A stretch of 64,000 bases of DNA, taken from the NCBI RefSeq assembly GCF_024802625.1, contig NZ_CP103371.1, positions 3,720,001 to 3,784,000 on the forward strand. Direction: 5' to 3'. Position 1 is the stretch's first letter; each line of letters starts with the position of its first letter. Below, in pieces: positions 37,530 through 46,065 of this stretch. This stretch comes from Massilia sp. H6 (lineage in GTDB: Bacteria > Pseudomonadota > Gammaproteobacteria > Burkholderiales > Burkholderiaceae_D). A program made the translations under genes and the position numbers. A model generated the notes under the pieces. It did not search any database and had not been told where the DNA came from. It worked only from the letters and a program-made list of their open reading frames with translations.

Positions 37530-38207
37530 TTACTGCGGCGCCGGCTCGCCCGGCGCCGCTTCCATTTTCGCGGCGATGTCGCGCAGCGCCTGCTCGAATA
37601 CTTCGGGCGGCTGGCCACCCGAGATCAGGTGGCGCTGGTTGATGATAATGGCTGGCACCGAACGAATGCCGGCGCGCTGGAAGAACTGCTCGCGTTCGCG
37701 CACTTCGTCGGCGTATTCATCCGACTGGAGAATGCGGGTGGCCGTCTCGACATCCATGCCGATCCGCTCGACGGCGCGCAGCAGCGCGTCGTGGTTGCTG
37801 GGGTCTTCGCAATGGGTGAAATAGGCCTCGAACAGCGCCAGCTTGAGCTCGCGCTGGCGGCCGACCTGTTCGGCCCAGGCCAGCAGCCGGTGGGCGTCGA
37901 AGGTATTGTAGATGCGGCCGCGCCGTTCCATCTCGAAGACGAAACCGAGGTCCGAACCACGCTGGCGAATCATCTCGCGGCTACGCGCCTGGTCTTCGGC
38001 GGTAGCGCCGTATTTCTCGGTGATGTGCTCGACGATGTCCTGGCCGTCCGGACCCATGTCCGGGTTCAGCTCGAAGGGCTGGAAATGCAGGTCTACCGTG
38101 ACTTCACCGCCGAGGCTGACGAGCGCTTGCTCCAGTGCCTTGTAGCCGATCACGCACCACGGGCACGAGATATCCGATACGAAATCGATCCTGAGTTGTT
38201 TGGTCAT
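37530..38207 (-). CDS. DsbA-family (FrnE-like) oxidoreductase
   Basis: 225 residues from ATG at 38207, with AGGTGG upstream. A thioredoxin-fold start IDFVSDISCPWCVIGYKAL gives the CPWC active site at about residues 15-18. FQPFELNPDM and the cis-Pro region RSVPAIIINQRHLISGGQP complete the FrnE/2-hydroxychromene-isomerase-like subgroup. There is no signal peptide, so it acts in the cytoplasm. FrnE-like proteins are linked to redox or polyketide-associated isomerisation in other bacteria, but here it is not near the PKS. It converges on the EEP gene with 15 nt between stops. Confidence 0.85.
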   Translation of the reverse strand: MTKQLRIDFVSDISCPWCVIGYKALEQALVSLGGEVTVDLHFQPFELNPDMGPDGQDIVEHITEKYGATAEDQARSREMIRQRGSDLGFVFEMERRGRIYNTFDAHRLLAWAEQVGRQRELKLALFEAYFTHCEDPSNHDALLRAVERIGMDVETATRILQSDEYADEVREREQFFQRAGIRSVPAIIINQRHLISGGQPPEVFEQALRDIAAKMEAAPGEPAPQ

Positions 38208-38320
38208 AGACGCCACCTTTGTGTTCGTTGCGGCACCTGGGTGCCAGATGGCGATATGGTAACGCGAGTGGGTGCTTGCGTGGCGTACGCTGGCGAAGGC
38301 GAAGGCGAAGGCCGCCAGCC

Positions 38321-38941
38321 TCAGCTTTTCTTCGCCCCCGCCGACTTCGCGCCTATCTTCGACTCTTTGCCCGCCACCAGGTTGGCGATATTGCCGCTAT
38401 GCCGGTACAGCAGCAGCGCGCTCATGGTCACCACCGCGAACAGGATCTCGTCCACGCCGAACAGCAGTCCGTAATAAAACGGTGCGAACACCGAAGCGAT
38501 CAGCGCCGCCAATGACGAATAGCGGAAGGCATACGCCACGATCAGCCAGGTGGCCAGGGTCGCCAGTCCGAGCCAGACGTTAATCCCGAGCAGCACGCCC
38601 AGCGCCGTCGCCACGCCCTTGCCGCCGACGAAGCGGAAAAATACCGGCCACAGGTGGCCCAGGAACACGGCAATGGCAACCAGCGCTACGGCGCCGTCGT
38701 CGAGACCAAATTGCGGACCATATTCGATCGTGAGCCAGACCGCCAGCCAGCCCTTGAAGCCGTCGCCGATCAGGGTGGCGATCGCGGCTTTCTTGTTACC
38801 GCTGCGCAGCACATTGGTCGCGCCCGGGTTCTTGGAGCCGTAGGTGCGCGGGTCGGACAGGCGGAACACCCGGCTCATCACGACCGCAAAGGAAATCGAG
38901 CCGATCAGGTAAGCGGCAATGGTGGCTATCAGGGTAGGCAT
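38321..38941 (-). CDS. plsY: Glycerol-3-phosphate acyltransferase PlsY
   Basis: 206 residues from ATG at 38941. PlsY signatures: [16 protein letters not shown] at the start, [19 protein letters not shown] (phosphate-binding), [23 protein letters not shown], and five hydrophobic spans. It acylates glycerol-3-phosphate with acyl-phosphate in the first step of phospholipid synthesis, in the inner membrane. The C-terminus is a short Lys-rich tail. No plsX is nearby. It lies between the DsbA-like and ybaK genes on the same strand with ordinary gaps. Confidence 0.93.
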   Translation of the reverse strand: MPTLIATIAAYLIGSISFAVVMSRVFRLSDPRTYGSKNPGATNVLRSGNKKAAIATLIGDGFKGWLAVWLTIEYGPQFGLDDGAVALVAIAVFLGHLWPVFFRFVGGKGVATALGVLLGINVWLGLATLATWLIVAYAFRYSSLAALIASVFAPFYYGLLFGVDEILFAVVTMSALLLYRHSGNIANLVAGKESKIGAKSAGAKKS

Positions 38942-39028
38942 CTGGTCTATTGGGTTTGGTGTCGCTTCAAAATTGCCAAGTAGCATAGGGCGCACGGAAT
39001 ATACACCATCGGATAGCCGCCCGGTAGC

Positions 39029-39520
39029 TCACTCGGCCAGCGCGCATTGCACCGGGCGCGCGCCGAGTAGATCGCTCAGGACCGCGGGATCGATGCCAAC
39101 CAGATAGCCGCGCCGGCCGCCGTTGATGTAGATTCTGTCGAGCGCCAGCACCGATGCCTCGACATACACCGGCATCGGCTTGCGGGTGCCAAATGGCGAG
39201 GTGCCGCCCACCAGGTAGCCCGAATGGCGCTGCGCCACATCGATCTTGCAGGGCTCGACCGATTTGCACGCAATCACTCGCGCCAAATTCTTGGTCGATA
39301 CCTTGCGGTCGCCGTGCATGAGCACGATCATGGGCCGGGCAGCTTCGTCCTGCATCACCAGCGTCTTCACGACATGGTGCTCGGGAACCCCAATGGCACG
39401 CGACGACACGGTGGTGCCGCCATGCTCTTCGTAGTCGTACGGATGCTCGGTGAAGACGACGCCGTGCTTGCGCAGGAACTGCGTCGCGGGAGTTTCAGAC
39501 ACGTGCTCTTTCTTGGCCAT
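39029..39520 (-). CDS. ybaK: Cys-tRNA(Pro)/Cys-tRNA(Cys) deacylase YbaK/EbsC-like
   Basis: 163 residues from ATG at 39520. It has the YbaK/ProX editing-domain pattern: TPATQFLRKHGVVFTEHPYDYEEHGG, HVVKTLVMQDE, the catalytic-lysine-region sequence DRKVSTKNLAR and GYLVGGTSPFGTRKPMPVYVE. YbaK clears Cys from mischarged tRNA-Pro. The in-frame ATG at 39544 is an alternative start; neither has a good ribosome site. It is divergent from the second EEP-family gene, with a 39-nt gap. Confidence 0.9.
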   Translation of the reverse strand: MAKKEHVSETPATQFLRKHGVVFTEHPYDYEEHGGTTVSSRAIGVPEHHVVKTLVMQDEAARPMIVLMHGDRKVSTKNLARVIACKSVEPCKIDVAQRHSGYLVGGTSPFGTRKPMPVYVEASVLALDRIYINGGRRGYLVGIDPAVLSDLLGARPVQCALAE

Positions 39521-39559
39521 GCGTGGTACGCTAAAGACGAACATAAGGGGGTTTCTATT

Positions 39560-40534
39560 ATGCAGCAAGAAATTCGCTTTGCCACCTTCAATGCCTTTAA
39601 CCTGGCGCCGCCGGGTACGCGCTGCTACGACAACCTCGAGCCGTGCACACCCGCCGAATACGAAGCCAAGCTTGACTGGACGGCACAGCAACTGGACCTG
39701 TTGAACGCCGACGTGATCGGCTTCCAGGAGATTTTTTCACAGGCCTGCCTGCGCGAGGTGCTGGCGCGCACCCGCCACTACCGCGAAGCGAGCCACCTCG
39801 GTTTCGATCCTGACCCCGAGGCGCCGCGCCTGACCCCGAGCGTGGCGCTGGTATCGCGCCTGCCAGTGACCAGCCCGGGCCAGGCCTTGCCGCTGTTTCC
39901 CGGCAGCGTCACCATGCCACCGGGCAGCCGCGACCCCGACCGCTTCACGCGCGCGCCGCTGCATGCCGTGATCGAGCTGGCGCCTGGGCTGGTCGTCGAT
40001 GTGGTGGTAGTGCATCTCAAATCGCGCCGTCCCGACTACCGCAGCGGCGACACCGGCGAAGACCCGAACCTGTACGCCCTCGCCTGCCTGCGCTCGCTGA
40101 TCCGGCGCGGCACAGAAGCGGCCGCGCTGCGCGTGTTGCTCACCGACATGGCGCGCGACAGGCAGCGTCCGCGCGTGGTGCTGGGCGACTTCAACGATGT
40201 CGCCGATTCGGTCACCACCGAGATCGTGCTGGGCGAAGGCGCGCCACTGGCCGAACGCATGTTCGATACGGCGCGGCTGCGGCGCCACCAGGACGGGCAG
40301 CGCAACGTCGGTTTCTCGATCGTTCACGACAGCCGCCACTCGACCATCGACCACATATTGGTGTCGCACGAATTCAACCCCTTGCTGCCCAACGCGATCG
40401 GCGAGGTCATCGACGTGGTCTACCTCAACGACCACCTCGAACTGGCGCTGCCGCCAGCCTCGGACCATGGCCAGGTGCTGGCGCGCATCGTGTTGTATCC
40501 GCAAGACGGGCAGCTTCATGGCGGCTTGGAGTAA
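39560..40534 (+). CDS. Endonuclease/exonuclease/phosphatase (EEP) family protein 2
   Basis: 324 residues; the start MQQEIRFATFNAFNLAPPG follows an AAGGGGG ribosome site 8 nt upstream. EEP motifs: FATFNAFN (Asn), VIGFQEIF (Glu), VVVVHLKSRRPDY (His-Lys), VVLGDFNDVAD (Asp-Asn), DHILVSHEF and ASDHGQVLA. The HLKS...RP pattern is seen in secreted nuclease- or phosphatase-like members, but no signal peptide is visible here. It is not closely related to the other EEP protein at 36669. Its last 19 nt overlap the end of the convergent GGDEF-EAL gene. Confidence 0.83.
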   Translation: MQQEIRFATFNAFNLAPPGTRCYDNLEPCTPAEYEAKLDWTAQQLDLLNADVIGFQEIFSQACLREVLARTRHYREASHLGFDPDPEAPRLTPSVALVSRLPVTSPGQALPLFPGSVTMPPGSRDPDRFTRAPLHAVIELAPGLVVDVVVVHLKSRRPDYRSGDTGEDPNLYALACLRSLIRRGTEAAALRVLLTDMARDRQRPRVVLGDFNDVADSVTTEIVLGEGAPLAERMFDTARLRRHQDGQRNVGFSIVHDSRHSTIDHILVSHEFNPLLPNAIGEVIDVVYLNDHLELALPPASDHGQVLARIVLYPQDGQLHGGLE

Positions 40535-42723
40535 ACCGGACCGCCTCCCCTATGCCACAGCGCTGGCGCGGCCTGGCTGCCGTAACGCGGGCAACTTGGC
40601 CGCGGCGTGAAATCCGGCCGGTTGCTTGCACCGGCGGCATACAGTCCCTGGTATTCGTCGCAGCCATGCTCGCGTAGAAAACGCAGTTGTTCTTCGGTCT
40701 CGACGCCTTCGGCGACCACCCGCAGGCGCAAGCTGCGCGCCACGGCGATGATGGCCGGAATCAGGGCTGCGTCGCCCGGGTCGTGCTCGATATCGTTGAC
40801 AAAGCTGCGGTCGATCTTCAGTTTGGACAGCGGAAACCGCCGCAGCGACGACAGGCTGGCCAGGCCGGTGCCGAAGCGGTCGATATCGAGCAGCACGCCG
40901 CGTGCGCGCAACGCGGCCACGGTGCCGTCCAGGCAGCCGTCGCCCTGCATCAGTGCGCCTTCGGTAATTTCCAGGTGCAGCAAATCCGGCGCCAGGCCAG
41001 AAACCTCGAGCGCGGTATCGACCGCGTCGAGCAGCCTGGCATGCAGAAACTGGACGTCGGACAGGTTCACCGCCATCGTCAGCGTGTAGCCTTCGTCGCG
41101 CCAGTTGCGCGCCTGGCGACAAGCTTCGCGCAATGCCCATTCGCCGATTGGAACGATCAGCCCGCATTCTTCGGCCACTGGCAGGAAGGCATGCGGCAGC
41201 AGCAGTCCGCGCTCGGGGTGGCGCCAGCGGAGCAGGGCCTCGACGCCGACCACCCGGCCGCTGTGGACATCGATGCCGGGCTGGTATTCAAGCAAGAACT
41301 CACCACGCTCGAGCGCCTGGCGCAGGCGCTGTTCGAGCTGGCCGCGCTCGACGACGCGGGCGTTCATTCCGGGACTGAAAAAACGGAAGCTATTGCGGCC
41401 GTTTTGCTTGGCGTGGTACATCGCCACATCGGCATGGTGCATCAGGGTATCGACATCTTGCCCGTCGGTCGGACAGATCGCGATCCCGATCGAGGCCGAC
41501 AAGCCGATTTCCTGGCCATCGACATCGATGGGATGGGCCACGGCCTGCATGACCGTGGCGGCGACGTGGGCGGCCTGGTCGGCGCCACCGATATCGGCCA
41601 GGAGCACGACGAATTCGTCGCCGCCGAGGCGGCTGATCGTGTCGACCCGGCGCACGCATCGACGCAGGCGCGCGGCCACCTCGCGCAGCACCGCGTCGCC
41701 GGCCTGGTGGCCGTTGTTGTCGTTGATGGACTTGAAACGGTCGAGGTCGAGGAACAAGACCGCAAAGCGCGCGTGCTGGCGGCGCCAGGTGGCCAGCGCA
41801 TGATGCAGACGGTCAAGAAACAGCGTGCGATTTGGCAGCCCGGTCAGCGGGTCGTGCTCGGCCTGGTGCCTGACCTGCTCTTCGGCACGCTTGCGCTCGG
41901 TAATATCGGAGAGCAGGGCCATATAGCTGCTGGCCTCGCCATGCGCATCGCGGATGGTGGTCAAGGCCACCGAGGCCGTATAGCGCTCGCCGTTCTTGCG
42001 CTTTGCCGCCAGTTCGCCCTGCCAGTGGTCGTTGCCGTCGAGCTGGGACCAGATGCTGTCGTAGAAGCCGGTGTCGTCCTCGCCCCAGGGCAGATTGGCC
42101 AGCGTGGTACCGACGATGTCGGCGGCATCGAAACCGGTGATCGCCGTGAACGCGCCGTTGACCAACTGCACCCGGTAATCGGCATCCATGACGATCATGG
42201 CCTCGTGCGCATTCTGGAACACGCGCGCCGCCTGCACCAGATTGTCTTGGGCTTGCATGTGCGCGGTCATGTCGATTTCGATGCACAACACCTGCTGGAC
42301 CAGGCCCTGGTGCATTACCGGAACATGGTGCGAGTGCATCCACAGGCAGCGGCCTGCCGCCGACTGTACCTTCCAGTCGCGCGGCGCGGGGGGAATGCCG
42401 TTGCGCCAGATGGCGGCCACGGTCTCGTCGAACTCGGCCTGGTGGTCGAGATGCGAGACGATGGCCTTCAAGGGCTGGCCCAGTGCACGGCTGGCCGGAA
42501 CGCCGAACAGCTGGAAGCAGGCTCGGTTCCAGAAGCGCACGATACCGTTGGCATCGACCGAATGTACCGCGACGCCTGGCGCCTGTTCGATGGCCGCTAC
42601 GAACCGGTAGCGCCAACCGAGTGCTTCGCGACCGGATGTGTCGGCATCGGCACCATCGGGCCCGGCGCAAGCTGGGCCCGCCGGGATATCTCCGGCGGAC
42701 GATTCCTGCTTTTGCTCGCTCAC
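40516..42723 (-). CDS. PAS-PAS-GGDEF-EAL protein with substituted EAL site
   Basis: 735 residues. Two PAS domains (~40-155 and ~165-285, the second ending SDITERKRAEEQ), a GGDEF domain (~300-455) with intact RLGGDEF, and an EAL domain (~475-715). EAL residues present: VEALLRW, MAVNLS (Asn), LEITE (Glu), LKIDRSFV (Asp/Lys), VAEGVET. At the loop normally DDFGTG the sequence is IDRFGTG, with Arg616 replacing the second Asp. The end (EYQGLYAAGASNRPDF) departs from the usual QGYLFSRP motif. It is cytoplasmic, with no membrane span. Likely a diguanylate cyclase with a weak or dead phosphodiesterase half (inference). Confidence 0.9.
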   Translation of the reverse strand: MSEQKQESSAGDIPAGPACAGPDGADADTSGREALGWRYRFVAAIEQAPGVAVHSVDANGIVRFWNRACFQLFGVPASRALGQPLKAIVSHLDHQAEFDETVAAIWRNGIPPAPRDWKVQSAAGRCLWMHSHHVPVMHQGLVQQVLCIEIDMTAHMQAQDNLVQAARVFQNAHEAMIVMDADYRVQLVNGAFTAITGFDAADIVGTTLANLPWGEDDTGFYDSIWSQLDGNDHWQGELAAKRKNGERYTASVALTTIRDAHGEASSYMALLSDITERKRAEEQVRHQAEHDPLTGLPNRTLFLDRLHHALATWRRQHARFAVLFLDLDRFKSINDNNGHQAGDAVLREVAARLRRCVRRVDTISRLGGDEFVVLLADIGGADQAAHVAATVMQAVAHPIDVDGQEIGLSASIGIAICPTDGQDVDTLMHHADVAMYHAKQNGRNSFRFFSPGMNARVVERGQLEQRLRQALERGEFLLEYQPGIDVHSGRVVGVEALLRWRHPERGLLLPHAFLPVAEECGLIVPIGEWALREACRQARNWRDEGYTLTMAVNLSDVQFLHARLLDAVDTALEVSGLAPDLLHLEITEGALMQGDGCLDGTVAALRARGVLLDIDRFGTGLASLSSLRRFPLSKLKIDRSFVNDIEHDPGDAALIPAIIAVARSLRLRVVAEGVETEEQLRFLREHGCDEYQGLYAAGASNRPDFTPRPSCPRYGSQAAPALWHRGGGPVYSKPP

Positions 42724-42994
42724 GGGAAAGATCCTTTACAGACGGAAAAAGTCGTAACGCTCATGACAATTCCATCAATCTTCCCCGCAAATCAGGCGCC
42801 CTGTTTGCGGTCACGCAAAGCCACGCCTTGCATGCTATTCATCGGGATTTTTCGCGTTCCAGACCCACCCGCCGGCAGCCTGTCGCATCTGGCGCGAAGC
42901 GTACCTGCGACCCGCCTATATTGACAGCATGCGCAAGGAGCTCCACCTTGAAAACAAGGCGGAGCCCGAGCGCCACCCCACTACTCGTTTCGGC

Positions 42995-43195
42995 TCAGGC
43001 GCCGTCTTGCGGAGCAGTTTCGGCCGATTGCGCTTCGGGGGCATCCGCCCCGGCGTCGGCGTCGGCATCGGCATTGGCGCTAGCGTCACCCGGTTCGCGC
43101 TTGAGTTCATTCTTGCGCCTGAGCTTCTCTTCGGCCTTGCGTTTTTTTTCTAGTTCGCGCTGCCGCTTTTCGTACCCAAAATTTGTCTTTGCCAT
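42995..43195 (-). CDS. Small highly charged hypothetical protein
   Basis: 66 residues from ATG at 43195 with GAGGA upstream. MAKTNFGYEKRQRELEKKRK is followed by a long Lys/Glu/Arg helix (KAEEKLRRKNELKRE) and an acidic Ala/Asp tail in alternating Asp-Ala pairs. I recall similar short basic-helix proteins in Burkholderiales genomes, with no known function. The zone 42724-42994 upstream of the GGDEF gene holds no other gene that I can support. It precedes xerD on the same strand. Confidence 0.6.
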   Translation of the reverse strand: MAKTNFGYEKRQRELEKKRKAEEKLRRKNELKREPGDASANADADADAGADAPEAQSAETAPQDGA

Positions 43196-43276
43196 GTTGT
43201 CCTCGTTGCCGTTAAGAAGATGGTCGTGTGACCGTGCCTGGAGCATTATGGACTAGCCGGCCCATCCCGGCTTAAT

Positions 43277-44182
43277 TTAACCCCGTGGATGATGTTGGGC
43301 ATGCAGGTGTTTGAGGCGCTCGCGCGCAACATGGGTATAGATCTGTGTGGTCGAAATATCGGCGTGACCGAGCAACAGTTGCACTACCCGCAAGTCGGCG
43401 CCGTGATTGAGCAAATGGGTGGCGAAGGCGTGGCGCAGCGTGTGCGGCGACAGCGGTCCCGCGATACCGGCTTTGAGCGCATGTTTCTTGACCAGGATCC
43501 AGAACATCTGCCGAGTCATCGGCCCGCCGCGGCCCGTGACAAACAGCGCATCGTCCACCTGGCCGTTGAGGATGATGGCGCGCGCATCTTCGAGGTAGCG
43601 CTCGAGCCAGCGGCGCGCCTCCTCGCCGAACGGCACCAGGCGGGTCTTGCTGCCCTTGCCCGTGACCCGCAGCACGCCGTCGTTCAGGCTCACTTCGACC
43701 AGTTTCAGGGCCACCAGTTCCGACACCCGCAGGCCGCTCGCATACATCAGTTCGAGCATCGTGCGCTCGCGCAGGCCCAGCGGCGTGGACACGTCCGGCG
43801 CGCCGAGCAGCGCTTCAACCTGGGTTTCGCTCAAGGTATGGACGAAACGCACGGGCTGCTTTGCCGAGGCCATTTTAAGGCAGGGATCGGCGGACAACTG
43901 GTTGCGCCGCAGCGCCAGCCCGTAGAAACGCTTGAGCACCGACAGGCGCCGGTTGGCGGAACTGGGGCGGGTGTCGAGGTGGCGTTCGGCGAAATAGGCG
44001 GCGATGTCTTCCGGCTGCGCCGCCAGCAGGCTGGCGCAACCGGGCCGCTGGCTCTCCAGCCAGCTGGCAAACAGCCGCAGGTCGCGGCGATAGGCGTCGA
44101 GCGAATTCCTGGCCAGCCCCTGCTCCAGCCAGAGGGTGTCGCAGAACTCGTCGATCAGGCCCAGATCGATTGCTGTTGCCAT
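43277..44182 (-). CDS. xerD: Site-specific tyrosine recombinase XerD
   Basis: 301 residues from ATG at 44182; its start lies inside the ogt gene (28-nt overlap). N-terminal SAM-like domain IDEFCDTLWLEQGLARNSLDAYRRDL, then the catalytic domain with Arg in YASGLRVSELVAL, Lys in VTGKGSKTRLVP, HTLRHAFATHLL (His-x-x-Arg), LLGHADISTTQIYTHV (His and nucleophile Tyr). XerD with XerC resolves chromosome dimers at dif. XerD rather than XerC is chosen from the overall sequence. No dif site or mobile element is recognised in the window, so this is housekeeping. Confidence 0.9.
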   Translation of the reverse strand: MATAIDLGLIDEFCDTLWLEQGLARNSLDAYRRDLRLFASWLESQRPGCASLLAAQPEDIAAYFAERHLDTRPSSANRRLSVLKRFYGLALRRNQLSADPCLKMASAKQPVRFVHTLSETQVEALLGAPDVSTPLGLRERTMLELMYASGLRVSELVALKLVEVSLNDGVLRVTGKGSKTRLVPFGEEARRWLERYLEDARAIILNGQVDDALFVTGRGGPMTRQMFWILVKKHALKAGIAGPLSPHTLRHAFATHLLNHGADLRVVQLLLGHADISTTQIYTHVARERLKHLHAQHHPRG

Positions 44183-44679
44183 GGAGATGCGGTGGCGCCT
44201 TCGTGCCTGAGCAGCCAGCGCTTGACCGACAGGTGAAAGCCGTTTTCGTCGTCCTGGTTCGCAAAGCCGCCCAAGCCGCTGGACGCCGTCACGCGATGGC
44301 AAGGTATCACCAGGGGAAACCAGTTGGCGCCGCAGGCCTGGCCCACGGCGCGCGGCGCCGAGCTGATCAGTTTGGCAAGCTGGCCATAGGTCGTGACCTT
44401 GCCCCGCGGGATCGCGCAAATCGCGGCCCAGACCCGGCGCTGGTAGTCGGTGCCGGCCTCGAACAGTGGCAGGTCGAAGCGAAAGTCGGGATCGTGCAGG
44501 TAACGTGCCACCTGCTCCACGGCCTGGGCCGCAACGGCGTTGTCGGCCGCATGCTCGGCGTATGAGGGCGGCAGGTACACCAGTTCGCGCACCCGCCCGT
44601 CCTGGGTACGGATGCCGATGGCGCCGAACTGCGCGGGCACGATGGCATTGAACGAGATACTTGCCTGGTCTGTCTTCAT
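44155..44679 (-). CDS. Methylated-DNA--[protein]-cysteine S-methyltransferase
   Basis: 174 residues. The hallmark VIPCHRV with acceptor Cys127 is present, preceded by FEAGTDYQRRVWAAICAIPRGKVTTYGQLA and GQACGANWFPLVIP, the DNA-binding winged-helix part. A partial N-terminal domain (VRELVYLPPS) is present. It repairs O6-alkylguanine by irreversible methyl transfer. Its 3' end overlaps xerD by 28 nt, so the two are co-transcribed. The terminator at 44747-44772 lies just upstream of its ATG on this strand, so ogt transcription probably begins between 44680 and 44746. Confidence 0.93.
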   Translation of the reverse strand: MKTDQASISFNAIVPAQFGAIGIRTQDGRVRELVYLPPSYAEHAADNAVAAQAVEQVARYLHDPDFRFDLPLFEAGTDYQRRVWAAICAIPRGKVTTYGQLAKLISSAPRAVGQACGANWFPLVIPCHRVTASSGLGGFANQDDENGFHLSVKRWLLRHEGATASPWQQQSIWA

Positions 44680-44746
44680 GCCCGCATCTTAACCGCTCGC
44701 TACGGGCCGTGGCGGGAATATCACCTCTTGCGGCCCATGGCGGAAT

Positions 44747-44772
44747 AAAAAAAAGCGCACCTGCGGTGCGCT
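44747..44772 (-). terminator. Strong intrinsic terminator upstream of ogt
   Basis: A perfect 8-bp GC-rich stem AGCGCACC/GGTGCGCT with 3-nt loop (44754-44772) is followed on the minus strand by a run of eight T residues (plus-strand A-run 44747-44754). It ends transcription from the unclassified minus-strand region 44773-44950, or from dctP. Confidence 0.8.
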
Positions 44773-44885
44773 CCAATCGGCTTCACGTTTCCGGCCGTTT
44801 AGCTGTGCTAACGGCTTCTGTAAAACGTGCGTCTCCTCAATGTCTCCGGCATGCACTGCCGTGATGTTATCAATTGCTCCCCAAA
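44747..44885 (-). ncRNA. Possible structured small RNA or leader (unclassified)
   Basis: On the minus strand, GGGGAG (~44882) is followed by a hairpin CGGCA/TGCCG (44847-44861), then a long nested stem in which CACGTTT pairs with AAACGTG around an inner GCCGTT..AACGGC stem, and finally a strong GC terminator stem with 8 T. No protein family is recognised, and an overlapping short reading frame runs through the terminator, so it is not coding. I cannot match it to a known RNA family. The 5' end is unknown. The rest of 44680-45066 has no supported gene. Confidence 0.35.
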
Positions 44886-44909
44886 ACCTGTCGTGCTCTG
44901 TTCGTGTAC

Positions 44910-44924
44910 GCACCATGCTAGTGC
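44910..44924. promoter_or_regulatory. NtrC-like palindromic binding site
   Basis: GCACCATGCTAGTGC, reading GCAC-TAGCA-TGGTGC on the minus strand, fits the enterobacterial NtrC consensus GCAC-N5-TGGTGC at all fixed positions. No convincing -24/-12 sigma54 promoter is found downstream on the minus strand. A chance match cannot be excluded. Confidence 0.3.
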
Positions 44925-45066
44925 AATCAAGCCCCATGATAACGCAAGCTTTCCGCTCAAGCGTATCTTATTGGCCACATTACTTGAATTATTTCACTTG
45001 TAAAGCATGCTAAAGGGCGCTGGGCGGGCGCCGTCATGCGCCTGTCATATTGCCGTGCTTGCCAGT

Positions 45067-46065
45067 CTAGCGCGCCACTGCATGCCGGATCGCCTCCACC
45101 ACATCCTGCCCGATGCGCGCCTGCATCTGCGTGGTCACCGGGGCCAGCGCACGGCGCCAGGCGGCCTGCTGCGCCGGGGTCAATGTATGAATGGTGGTCT
45201 TGCCGGAACGGCGGATCGCCTCCAGCGCCTCGTCGTTGGCGCGTTCGGCAATGGCCTTCTCGAAAGCGGTGGTGTCGGCCATCGCCCGTTCCAGGATAGA
45301 GCGTAGCTCGCGTGGCAAGCCGTCCCAGAACTTCTTGTTGACAATGACGGCATAGCCCAGGTAGCCATGGTTCGACAGCGTCAGGTGCGCCTGCGACTCG
45401 TGCATGCGCTGCGTGAACATGTTCGAGGGCGTGTTCTCGGTGCCCTCCACCACGCCATCGCGCAGGGCCGGCGCGGTTTCCGAGAACGCCAGCGCCAGCG
45501 GCTGGGCGCCCAGCGCGCGCATCTGCGCGTCCAGCACCTTCGAGGCCTGGATGCGCATGCGCAGGCCAGCAAAATCGGCCGGCTGCAACAACGGCTTATT
45601 TGCCGACATGATCTTGAAGCCATTGTCCCAGTAGGCCAGGCCGGTGATGCCTTTCGGTTCGAGCTTTTGCAACAGGTTGCGGCCGATGCGGCCCTCGAGC
45701 ACGGTGTACAGCGCTTTCTTTGACGGAAAAATATAGGGCAGGTTGAAGGCTTCGAATTCCTTCACACCCAGCGGCGCGAACTTGGCCAGCGAGGGCGCGA
45801 GCATCTGCACCGCCCCCAGCTGCAGGGCTTCGAGCTCCTCGCGGTCCCGGTAGAGCTGGCTGTTCGGGTAGACTTCCACTTTCACCCGGCCGCCGGTACG
45901 CTGCTCGGCCAGCGCCTTGAAGTGCTCGGCGGCCCGCCCCTTCGGGGTCTCTGGTGCGACCACGTGGCTGAACTTGATGACGATCGGGGCCTGCGCCCGG
46001 GCCGGCGGGCTGGCGCAGGCAATACATGCTGCCAGGACTACGGCAGCCAGGGCTGGGATCTGCAT
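45067..46065 (-). CDS. TRAP-type solute-binding protein (DctP family), lone
   Basis: 332 residues from ATG at 46065 (ATG at 46095 also possible). Signal peptide ALAAVVLAACIACASPPARAQA, then the DctP fold: KFSHVVAPETPKGRAAEHFKAL, VYPNSQLYRDREELEALQLGA, and the carboxylate-binding region LRMRIQASKVLDAQMRALGAQP with the conserved Arg, followed by VVEGTENTPSNMF. Family members bind C4-dicarboxylates or related organic acids for DctQ-DctM permeases. Neither permease gene is adjacent here. The gene faces away from the two-component pair at 46175-48855, a position seen for binding proteins that also serve as co-sensors. Confidence 0.87.
   Translation of the reverse strand: MQIPALAAVVLAACIACASPPARAQAPIVIKFSHVVAPETPKGRAAEHFKALAEQRTGGRVKVEVYPNSQLYRDREELEALQLGAVQMLAPSLAKFAPLGVKEFEAFNLPYIFPSKKALYTVLEGRIGRNLLQKLEPKGITGLAYWDNGFKIMSANKPLLQPADFAGLRMRIQASKVLDAQMRALGAQPLALAFSETAPALRDGVVEGTENTPSNMFTQRMHESQAHLTLSNHGYLGYAVIVNKKFWDGLPRELRSILERAMADTTAFEKAIAERANDEALEAIRRSGKTTIHTLTPAQQAAWRRALAPVTTQMQARIGQDVVEAIRHAVAR

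Noticed and set aside
40687..42924. 745-codon plus-strand frame opposite the GGDEF-EAL gene
   Set aside because: Antisense shadow with no domain; the minus-strand protein has intact PAS and GGDEF motifs.
43277..44182. XerD-type recombinase as part of an integrative element
   Set aside because: It overlaps ogt, has housekeeping XerD features, and no att repeats, integrase cargo or flanking direct repeats were seen.
44689..44937. 82-codon minus-strand frame as a small gene
   Set aside because: It runs through the terminator hairpin and has no recognisable family, so the segment is more likely RNA or regulatory.
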